Below are positions 53,101-59,731 of a DNA stretch of 64,000 bases, in pieces; the stretch's first letter is position 1; every line of letters begins with the position of its first letter. Where the stretch lies: contig JAVSMQ010000001.1 of the NCBI GenBank assembly GCA_032027125.1, positions 4,306,103 to 4,370,102 on the forward strand, written 5' to 3'. This DNA comes from JANJTB01 sp032027125. GTDB lineage: Bacteria; Bacteroidota; Ignavibacteria; Kapaibacteriales; UBA2268. Made by a program: the position numbers and the translations under genes. The notes under the pieces are model-generated. The model saw nothing but the letters and a program-made list of their open reading frames with translations. It had not been told where the DNA came from and made no database searches.

Positions 53101-54473
53101 TTTCCTTTTAGAGCAATTTTTTCAATATCGCAGACATTTATTCCAAGTGATTCATAAGCTGATTCTTCGATAAATGAACCCGTTCCGGCAGAGCATGCTT
53201 CGTTCATAGCATAATCTGCAGGAATCTGATTGATTATATAGGTATATTTTGCATCCTGTCCGCCAATCTCAAAAATAGTGTCAACTTCCGGGTCGAAATG
53301 AACGGCAGCAGCAGCATGAGCTACAATCTCATTAACCACTCCGTCGGTTAAGGCATGTAATCCGGCAATTTGTCTGCCCGAGCCGGTTGTTCCGATACCA
53401 ACTATTTTGACATTACTGCCGATTTGTTCAATGAGTTCTGCGTAACACATCCGCGATGCCCCGACCGGGTCGCCGTTAGTATATAAGTAAGATTTGGCTA
53501 TGACATTTGCAGAATCTTTTGTAATGATAACGGCTTTGGTTGTAGTCGAGCCGACATCCAATCCCAATATACACTCCTGACCATTGCAATTACTGACATT
53601 TTCAAATTTCTTGAAAATAACCTTATCTTCAAATTGCCTGAGCGGTTTGTGATAAGTAAAAGAACTAACCGATTCACGAAAAATATTTTTATAATCTTCA
53701 ATCTTATCAATCTGATTTTTAAAGCCGTAAACTGCTGCACCGATTGCCTCAAACGAATCTGCAAAATCCGGCACAACATAATCAATACCTTTTTCACGCA
53801 AAAATCTCATAACTACGGAATTTTTTGTTAAGCCGCCGACAAGCAGCAATCTGCCTTTTGGAGATTTATTTATCAGTTCCTCGATTTTGTCGGCAATCAT
53901 CAATGACAGCCCGGCTGCAACTTCGTTTTTTGGAGTACCTTTATTCAATGCATGAGTGCAGTCGGATTTACAAAATACCGAACATCTTCCCGATACTTTA
54001 AAAGGAATGCTGTCTGATGAAAATTCAAGTGATTCTTTCAGTGAAAGATTCATTCTTTTCAGTTGCTGAAGATAAAATTCACCGGTTCCTGATGCACATT
54101 GATTTTTGGAAATGACATTTGAAATTTTTCCTTCGTCGTCGAGAGCATAAAAAAGGAATGTTTCACCGCCAAGGCTTGCAATGCCGGCATATTTTTCTTT
54201 ATTTATATTTATAAATTCGCAGGCATATTCCGTGGCATCGGGTTCGGGTATTGTATGGATATTGACAATATTCCTGAACTTTCTGCCGGTTACAACAACG
54301 ATATTATTTACTGCATCAAGCCTATCGAGTAAAGCGGTCATCACTTCTCTCGGCTTGCCGTAATGCGGTTCTGCTCCGTTCTGCAATACTGTTATTTCGT
54401 TTTTATTTTCTGCCTTTAATACTGCATAAGAAATTGATGTAGCTCCAAGACAAAAACCTATATATTTTTGCAT
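50169..54473 (-). CDS. Giant acyl-CoA dehydratase activase-like protein (double BcrAD ATPase plus DUF2229)
   Basis: The 1434-residue cytoplasmic protein has two ASKHA-type BadF/BcrA/HgdC ATPase domains. One is at residues 1-260 (CASGTGEFYLQQ cluster motif, LLVGGLTKNSVV) and one at about 303-570 (LGLDVGSTTTKAVI, ACSAGTGSFIEE, FEIGGQDAKY, MQGGVCYN). A DUF2229 region follows (about 660-880). The last third resembles the HgdB/D-component family (LGRPYNAF, CKECLPL-like GKECLPLLI, PGLTLGTAM). In known systems the ATPase donates an electron through a [4Fe-4S] cluster to a 2-hydroxyacyl-CoA dehydratase. The fused form is widespread but its substrate is not established. No dehydratase subunit genes lie beside it. 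Confidence 0.88.
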   Translation of the reverse strand: MQKYIGFCLGATSISYAVLKAENKNEITVLQNGAEPHYGKPREVMTALLDRLDAVNNIVVVTGRKFRNIVNIHTIPEPDATEYACEFININKEKYAGIASLGGETFLFYALDDEGKISNVISKNQCASGTGEFYLQQLKRMNLSLKESLEFSSDSIPFKVSGRCSVFCKSDCTHALNKGTPKNEVAAGLSLMIADKIEELINKSPKGRLLLVGGLTKNSVVMRFLREKGIDYVVPDFADSFEAIGAAVYGFKNQIDKIEDYKNIFRESVSSFTYHKPLRQFEDKVIFKKFENVSNCNGQECILGLDVGSTTTKAVIITKDSANVIAKSYLYTNGDPVGASRMCYAELIEQIGSNVKIVGIGTTGSGRQIAGLHALTDGVVNEIVAHAAAAVHFDPEVDTIFEIGGQDAKYTYIINQIPADYAMNEACSAGTGSFIEESAYESLGINVCDIEKIALKGNLPPNFSDQCAAFISSDIKTAQQEGIKTEDIVAGLVYSVCQNYVNRVMGNRQIGKKIFMQGGVCYNKSIPIAMAALTGKNIIVPPDPGLMGAYGVALVVRQRLELGLMDSQDFSLSELSVREVTYKKPFVCLGGKENCDRNCSINIIEVNGKKYPFGGSCNKYYNLKSELKFGTERFDIVKLRHRIMFEDYANQYINSEAKTIGLNSSFNTQTIFPLFYHFFKGLGFNVVLPDFPNSEGMELETTSYCYPAQLSLGLFHNLIDKNPDYYFIPAIYEMYVEDSEEVQRLDFNCSCVFVSGEPMYLKQTFKNKIPKDKIIDTGLNFAMGFDTQEEKFIEIAKSIGINDLELIVKSYKFAYKKQIEAEQRIYNLGNEILERLEQNLDEIGIVLLGRPYNAFADFANKSIPRKIASLGVYVLPYDIFDYRKMQVDDDMYWEGGKKILKAAKIVKAHKQLFAAYISNFSCGPDSMIISTFREIMGTKPSLTLELDGHTADAGINTRIEAAIDIIKNYRKLSSIISDPDYSDFHQAFIEYHNEMNLFVRSDGVKLPMNDKEVKILIPSMGDLNSEMFASALRSLGFNAESLPPSNAEIIKYGRSNATGKECLPLLILAGSLVDYVENRWDGKENIALFNVQGAGNCRLGQYPVFLRQMIKHKRLDNVALMVLMNEDGFAGFGSKFAMRGIQAIMIGDVLDDIRSAIIANSVNPDAGLELFSLEFKKLCYNFENEPDNIYHHLENFAQQIRKNIPVRVPIDESKYIALLGEIYVRRDGYSHKFLNKKLGKKGFVVKSGHITEWIMYVDYLLKIDLLEPDKSIRNKLERQIRNYFMKLAEKKIKRILEKTNYYRFHKVDIKPLLDHSKHIIPLEFKGEPGLTLGTAMHESLEKYCGIINLGPFGCMPTRFTEAVSIPEMKSQSKVEIKKVYNPEFKLSSAFNGHTTIPFLTIEVDGNVFPQVIEAKLETFALQAERVAGMMKNGK

Positions 54474-54588
54474 ATTTTATTTTAGTTTGTTCAAATTCGA
54501 TACGCTAAATTAAGCAATTTGCACTAATTATCATTGATATTTTTTCAATTTGCAGACAATTATAATGTTTAATTAACTCCACTTACCC

Positions 54589-54784
54589 AAATGGACTCCA
54601 CCTGATATTACGACATAAAATAGGTGAAGTCCATTTTATAACAAAACTTATACATTCTTTCAAATGGACTCCACCTGATATTACGATATAAAATGGGTGG
54701 AGTCCATTTTCTTAACAAAACTTATACATTCTTTCAAATGGACTCTCGTCTGATATTACGATATAAAATAGGTGGAGTCCATTT
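54589..54784. repeat. Three tandem REP hairpins downstream of the RAYT gene
   Basis: Hairpins lie at 54589-54637, 54662-54710 and 54736-54784. Each has arms AAATGGACTCCACCT and AGGTGGAGTCCATTT (with small changes) around GATATTACGATATAAAAT. Spacers of about 24 nt (AACAAAACTTATACATTCTT) are also conserved, giving a 73-74 nt period. Further copies lie at 55499-55547 and, inverted, at 63247-63295. They are the presumed substrate of the adjacent RAYT transposase. Confidence 0.9.
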
Positions 54785-54820
54785 TCTTAACATCTTACTC
54801 ATCAAGTGGTATTAATCATT

Positions 54821-55432
54821 TTATATTTCAATCAATCTCTTTTCAGTCAAATCTCTCAATTCATTTTTTCTAATCATGTCCATTATCACATCTTTCTTCG
54901 GCAATGTTCCATTTCGTAAATCAATATAATCCTGATAACTGGAATATTTCCACTCTTCTGCTTTTTCAGTCAAACCCGAGCGAATAGGATTTTGGTGGAT
55001 GTAAGTAAGAAGAGAGATAATATAGCAGTCATTGGTTATTAATTTTGCTTTACTGTGTTCCTGAAAAAGGGAACCATGTCTATTATATTTCCTATTGATT
55101 GCTTTAGTATATGAACTAAGTAAAATACCAATTTTATCAGAAATAGTTTTTGAAATATTTGGGAGATGGAGTCCACCTAACTGATTTAGATGGAGTCCAC
55201 CTTGGAGGTGGGCTCCATCTTGTTCCAAGTGTTGAGTTTGAAATGTCTTTACCCTTACCAAAAAATGAAAATGTGTCGGCATCAGACAATAACCAATAGT
55301 ATCTAAATAATCATCAAGATAAAATCTGTACTTTTTCAAAAAATATAAATAATTCTCATCAGAACGGAAAAGTGCTTCTTCATTATTTGTTCTGTTGTAA
55401 AGATGATAATATTGATTTTCGTAAAATTGCAT
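54821..55432 (-). CDS. REP-associated tyrosine transposase (RAYT, Y1/IS200-like)
   Basis: This 203-residue HUH-family single-strand transposase has the HUH motif in MPTHFHFLVR (about 51-60), and the catalytic tyrosine is probably in LLSSYTKAINRKYNRHGSLFQEHSK (outline, about 107-131). The C-terminal YIHQNPIRSGL is typical for RAYTs. REP hairpins flank it on both sides (54589-54784 and 55499-55547). Unusually, residues about 71-90 (EQDGAHLQGGLHLNQLGGLHL, outline) are encoded by REP-type sequence inside the gene. It is probably a domesticated or active REP mobiliser. Confidence 0.9.
   Translation of the reverse strand: MQFYENQYYHLYNRTNNEEALFRSDENYLYFLKKYRFYLDDYLDTIGYCLMPTHFHFLVRVKTFQTQHLEQDGAHLQGGLHLNQLGGLHLPNISKTISDKIGILLSSYTKAINRKYNRHGSLFQEHSKAKLITNDCYIISLLTYIHQNPIRSGLTEKAEEWKYSSYQDYIDLRNGTLPKKDVIMDMIRKNELRDLTEKRLIEI
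55178..55220. repeat. REP-like sequences inside the RAYT coding region
   Basis: On the minus strand AGATGGAGCCCACCT-CCA-AGGTGGACTCCATCT forms a 15-bp hairpin with one mismatch, and a third AGGTGGACTCCATCT follows 9 nt later. The sequence equals the REP arm and is read in frame as repeated GGLHL. A REP has apparently entered the gene without breaking it. Confidence 0.8.
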
Positions 55433-55498
55433 AATTGTTTCTCTAAGTTGTAATACACTTTCAAAGTATTTTTTTTAGATGGAATCCGCCTCTTACCC

Positions 55499-55547
55499 AA
55501 ATGGACTCCACCTGATATTACGATATAAAATAGGTGGAGTCCATTTT
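55499..55547. repeat. REP hairpin upstream of the RAYT gene
   Basis: AAATGGACTCCACCT ... AGGTGGAGTCCATTT with the same loop as the downstream copies. The outer flanks (TTACCCA on one side, TATAACAAAACT on the other) also match the first downstream REP, so the RAYT gene lies between two near-identical units. Confidence 0.9.
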
Positions 55548-55560
55548 ATAACAAAACTCT

Positions 55561-56982
55561 TTACCTCACCACCACAACTTTTCTCATTGCTCTTTCATTT
55601 TCACAAGTTAGAATGATAGTATATTCGCCTGATGTGAAATTGCTGATGTCGTGAGTGATAAGATTGCTTTTCAGAGCTTGCAATTTATCCGTCAGATTTG
55701 AAATTAATTTACCGTCAAGTGAATAAATTGATAGGTTGCTTGCCTGACAGTCAGGTGTTGTAAATTCAATTTCTATTATGTCGGATGCCGGATTTGGTCT
55801 TACATTCAAAGAAATACGTGTTGAATTTTGAATTATGTTATTATTATTAGGTACTGATACACTCTCTCCTTTCAATCCTATTGTATGACTGGCACCGGCA
55901 GAAACTGAAGTCCAATTAGTTCCGCTTCCAATTTGAGTTGGTGTATTTTTATCAGTATTAGTTCCGTCACCAAGCTGACCAAATAAATTACCTCCCCATG
56001 CCCAGAGAGAGCCGTCTGTTTTTATTACTATTGTATGAAATTCACCGGCATCAACGGAAGCCCAATTAGTTCCGCTTCCAATTTGAGTTGGGATATTTTT
56101 ATAAGTATTAGTACCGTCACCTAGACTACCATAAAAATTACTTCCCCAAGCCCAGAGCGAGCCGTCTGTTTTGATTGCAATTGTATGAAAGTGACCGGCA
56201 GCAACGGAAGCCCAATTAGTTCCGCTTCCAATTTGAGTTGGGATAATTTTTTTATCAGTATTAGTACCGTCACCAAGCTGACCGTACAAGTTACTTCCCC
56301 AAGCCCAGAGCGAGCCATCGGTTTTGATTGCAATTGTATGTACACTACCGCATTCAACCTTTGACCAATCATTGTTTGAACCAATTTTCACTGGTGAATA
56401 TCTATCCATTGTTGTACCATCACCAAGTTTACCACTACCATTATTTCCCCAAGCCCATAGTGTTCCATCATTATTTATGGCTAAAGTGTGAGATCTTCCG
56501 CAAGCAACATAAGCCCAATTCGTTTCTGTTCCAATCTGAACCGGAGTGTGTCTATTGGTAGTTGTATTATCTCCAATTTGACCGTACTCATTACGCCACC
56601 ATGCCCAGAGCGAGCCGTCGGTTTTTATACCTAAAGTATGTCCCGCATCGGCGGAAATTTGTCGCCAGTCATTTGAATTTCCGATTTTTGTGGGAACTAA
56701 TTTATCAGTTTTAGTTCCGTCGCCGAGCTGACCATAATCATTGAGACCCCATGCCCAAAGTGAGCCGTCGGTTTTTATACTTATGGTATGGTACCAACCT
56801 GCAGCAATTTCTGTCCATTCATTTGAATTTCCGATTTTGACAGGGGTATGTCTATCCGAAGTAGTTCCGTCTCCAAGCTGTCCAGAATGGTTTGCTCCCC
56901 AACCATATAAGTCATCAGCAAAAAGATTTACTGAAAATAAAAATCCATATAAGACACAAAAAACAAGTATAATTTTCTTCAT
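55561..56982 (-). CDS. RCC1-repeat beta-propeller T9SS protein
   Basis: The protein has 473 residues from the ATG at 56982 (MKKIILVFCVLYGFLFSVNLFAD, signal peptide); an in-frame start 27 nt upstream precedes the hydrophobic core and is less likely. Seven RCC1 repeats of about 51 residues follow, each with LWAWGxNxxGQLGDGT and a VxxGxxHTIxIKTDGS-type strand. This gives one complete seven-bladed propeller. The sorting domain begins LNVRPNPASDIIEI and ends MRKVVVVR. Extracellular ligand-binding role is likely. The high identity between blades 5-7 suggests recent repeat duplication. Confidence 0.9.
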   Translation of the reverse strand: MKKIILVFCVLYGFLFSVNLFADDLYGWGANHSGQLGDGTTSDRHTPVKIGNSNEWTEIAAGWYHTISIKTDGSLWAWGLNDYGQLGDGTKTDKLVPTKIGNSNDWRQISADAGHTLGIKTDGSLWAWWRNEYGQIGDNTTTNRHTPVQIGTETNWAYVACGRSHTLAINNDGTLWAWGNNGSGKLGDGTTMDRYSPVKIGSNNDWSKVECGSVHTIAIKTDGSLWAWGSNLYGQLGDGTNTDKKIIPTQIGSGTNWASVAAGHFHTIAIKTDGSLWAWGSNFYGSLGDGTNTYKNIPTQIGSGTNWASVDAGEFHTIVIKTDGSLWAWGGNLFGQLGDGTNTDKNTPTQIGSGTNWTSVSAGASHTIGLKGESVSVPNNNNIIQNSTRISLNVRPNPASDIIEIEFTTPDCQASNLSIYSLDGKLISNLTDKLQALKSNLITHDISNFTSGEYTIILTCENERAMRKVVVVR

Positions 56983-57009
56983 TTCTTCACCCGAATTTAT
57001 TTCTTTCAA

Positions 57010-57330
57010 AAATTATTTTATTCAAATTTTTCCTTACGAAGATTCAAACCCGCGGAAGGATTTACTTTTTAAATTTATTTTGCTGCTCTGAGGAATATCT
57101 TTTCCTAAAAATGTAGCAGCACATTTGTAACTTAACTATTTATTTTTTAATTTCCCAAAAAAATAATCACAATAAATATTGGATGGTTTTATATTTTATT
57201 ACTTAGATAACTTTTAATCTGTCGTCTCGCATTAATATCAACCTTCCGAAGGCTCCGCAACCTTCGGAAGGCTTTTTGTTCTTATCTCCCCTCCTTTTCT
57301 TTCAAGGAGGGGATTAAGTCGTAGTCGCTC
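57010..57330. other. Non-coding interval with two hairpins
   Basis: Apart from AT-rich DNA the interval holds a terminator of the CCTTCCGAAGG family at 57243-57277 (plus orientation, T-run GGCTTTTTG) and a CCCCTCCTT/AAGGAGGGG stem at 57289-57313 just downstream of the stop codon of the FN3 gene on the minus strand. No gene is visible. Confidence 0.6.
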
Positions 57331-58572
57331 TTATAAGTCCACAAATACAACTTCACTCGCAACTGACACTCTCTCTGAGTTACCGGCTTTTACATAATAA
57401 TATCTTCTATTGCCAGTGCCACCCACTCCTGAAAAAGTCGCAACATTAAATTCACCGGCATAGGAAAAGTCTATTAAAAGCAAAGCAGGAGCCCCTGTTG
57501 CTACTGAGCAACCGTAAAGTTTATAGTAGGTTGCTCCATCAACTTCGCTCCATGTCAATGTTATTGCACCGGATACTACATTTGTTACTGTAATGGATAA
57601 ATTATCCGGAGCAGCCAACTCGCCCGGATAGTTATACATCATTAGACCACTCGAAGGACCGTAACCGTTAGAATTTCTTGCTTTAACCCTGTATTGCATC
57701 AAACCTGCAACAGGCGGAAAGTAATAAATTGAAGAATCCGAACCCGAATAAATTTCTTCCCACTCTACCCCGGCAACTGAAGTCTCAAGTTGATAACTAG
57801 TAGCATTTTCAACCTGGTCCCAATAAAAGTTCATTGTCATGGTATCAAGTCCCAAATTTGTAGGTGCTGCCGGAACCGTACCGCCACCGCCACCATCGCC
57901 TGTTCCACCGACACCGCCTGAATAATCATAAATAACATAGTCGTTGAAATAAACAGGATTGATTTTGTCCCAACTTCTTTTTCCGACTTCGCAATATTTT
58001 GACATTAATTTATATAATTCATTGCCTTTTGTAATACGTTCGGTCGTTTTTTCCATTCGGTAACTTGACTTTTCTAACACATTTCGTACAGCATCATCAA
58101 GCTGCTGAGCCTTAGCTTCCATATCATCGAGCAGTATTTGTGTTAATCCTGCTGACGAAAGTTCCGTTAGATATTCTGTCATAAATGCCAGCACCATTCT
58201 TGCACGAGTTGTAAAAGATTCAACAGTTATCTTACTCATGTCTGAAATGCCGAGTTTGACATATTTTGGAGATTTCTTACCCCATTTTAATTCAACCCGC
58301 ATTGCCATTGCCTTTACCATAGCTTTTAATTCTGTTAGAATATTATCTCTCGATAGAATAGCAGATAATAATTCCTGATTAACGTAATCATCAGTCGGAA
58401 AAACCTCGAACGCATCACATTTAGCCTGTAAATCATTTACATCTACTGCTAAAATACCAAAAGCCGTAAATTCCGTAGTGTCTCTGGTCATCGAGTCACA
58501 TACATGCTGCGTAAATGCAGTCAGTTCGGAATCTGTCATCTTGTAATTTCTCATCAACTGTTCATTAGACAT
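57331..58572 (-). CDS. Helical-domain protein with two FN3 modules, no signal peptide
   Basis: I do not recognise a named family for this 413-residue protein. Residues 1-205 are charged and mainly helical (for example ERITKGNELYKLMSKYCEVGK region), without an export signal. A glycine-rich linker follows (SGGVGGTGDGGGGGT, about 218-232). Two FN3 domains complete it (APTNLGLDTMTMNFYWDQVE and APDNLSITVTNVVSG). There is no sorting domain, so it is not a T9SS substrate of the usual type. Its gene starts 80-100 nt from the orphan 21-bp array H. It may be an intracellular scaffold or leave the cell by another route. Confidence 0.65.
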   Translation of the reverse strand: MSNEQLMRNYKMTDSELTAFTQHVCDSMTRDTTEFTAFGILAVDVNDLQAKCDAFEVFPTDDYVNQELLSAILSRDNILTELKAMVKAMAMRVELKWGKKSPKYVKLGISDMSKITVESFTTRARMVLAFMTEYLTELSSAGLTQILLDDMEAKAQQLDDAVRNVLEKSSYRMEKTTERITKGNELYKLMSKYCEVGKRSWDKINPVYFNDYVIYDYSGGVGGTGDGGGGGTVPAAPTNLGLDTMTMNFYWDQVENATSYQLETSVAGVEWEEIYSGSDSSIYYFPPVAGLMQYRVKARNSNGYGPSSGLMMYNYPGELAAPDNLSITVTNVVSGAITLTWSEVDGATYYKLYGCSVATGAPALLLIDFSYAGEFNVATFSGVGGTGNRRYYYVKAGNSERVSVASEVVFVDL

Positions 58573-58679
58573 AGTACCATACCTTTTTTTGAATTTATAA
58601 AATATTTATCAACTTAGATAAATACAAAATTTCTTCTAAAAATCAATGATTCTAACTTAAAATACTTTCCTGAGCCTTT

Positions 58680-59072
58680 CCCAAGGTTCATTATACTTTT
58701 CCCAAGGTTCATTATGCTTTTCCCAAGGTTCATTATACTTTTCCCAAGGTTCATTATGCTTTTCCCAAGGTNNNNNNNNNNNNNNNNNNNNNNNNNNNNN
58801 NNNNNNNNNNNNNNNNNNNNNNNNNNNNNNNNNNNNNNNNNNNNNNNNNNNAGGTTCATTATACTTTTCCCAAGGTTCATTATGCTTTTCCCAAGGTTCA
58901 TTATACTTTTCCCAAGGTTCATTATGCTTTTCCCAAGGTTCATTATGCTTTTCCCAAGGTTCATTATGCTTTTCCTAAGGTTCATTATGCTTTTCCCAAG
59001 GTTCATTATGCTTTTCCCAAGGTTCATTATGCTTTTCCTAAGGTTCATTATACTTTTCCCAAGGTTCATTAT
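58680..59072 (-). repeat. 21-bp tandem array H, orphan minus-type (contains assembly gap)
   Basis: About 18-19 units of CCCAAGGTTCATTATGCTTTT with an 80-base N gap (58772-58851). On the minus strand the frame is open from the ATG at 59108 (MSFIKVLIYMKSIMNLGKS) through SIMNLGK heptads and out at the far side (ending GKYFKLESLIF). The flank after the array (ATTAAAACCTTAATGAAAGACA) is the same as at arrays A, D and G, but no propeller gene, terminator or 3'UTR hairpin follows. Confidence 0.85.
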
Positions 59073-59108
59073 GCTTTTCATATAGATTAAAACCTTAATG
59101 AAAGACAT

Positions 59109-59731
59109 TTCAAGTAAAATGAATTAAGTTAACACATCAAAGAACAAATGTAAATCGTTATCTGAACAAAAATAAAACTATTTGAAAACCCATTATTATA
59201 GTCCCGTGACTATACAATTCAATTTAGAACCAAGAAAAATATTAAATGCAGGACATTTTTTCTTCAAAACATTTGTACTTTTTCCCAAAGTACTGAAATA
59301 ATAACAGTAAGATATACTGTAAGAATCATTAAAAATTAATATTGAAATAATTCTACTTTAAAAGTAAAAATAAAAAATAGAATAAACAAGTATTATTAAA
59401 AAAAAAAGAATTTTCTCAATTATTTATTATTTCTGCAAAAAGTAAGTAGGAAAAAGAGTAGAATTAGTTAAGTTTGTAGCGAAAAAATAAGATACATAAT
59501 AAAAATGAAAAAAGCGAATGTATTGAATTTTTAACTAATTTTGTAAGTCATTTATTGAGAAGATGTAGATAGGTGATTTTAGATGTGAATATTATAGAAC
59601 ATCATAAAAGGAAGATAGACGCAATAGGCAAAATTATTTCGCAATACAGCCTTATTTGGAAAGTTATGAGAAAGAAAAGTTGAAAATTTTACTAATTGCG
59701 TATATACAGATGTTAGCGGTTATGCAGGAAG
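59109..59731. other. AT-rich non-coding interval before the nuclease-transposase gene
   Basis: In these 623 nt the first 60 continue the conserved array flank (CAAAGAACAAATGTAAATCG). A short dyad TAGTCCCGTGACTA lies at 59201-59214. The rest is AT-rich without open frames. The last 21 nt hold the inverted-repeat end TGTTAGCGGTT (59711-59721) and an AGGAAG ribosome site touching the next start codon. Confidence 0.5.
59711..59721 (+). repeat. Left end of an 11-bp inverted repeat flanking the fusion gene
   Basis: TGTTAGCGGTT matches AACCGCTAACA at 62414-62424 in inverse orientation, and ATACA lies just outside both copies. It may be a terminal inverted repeat or the 3' end of an attC-like site (GTTATGC follows). 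Confidence 0.5.
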
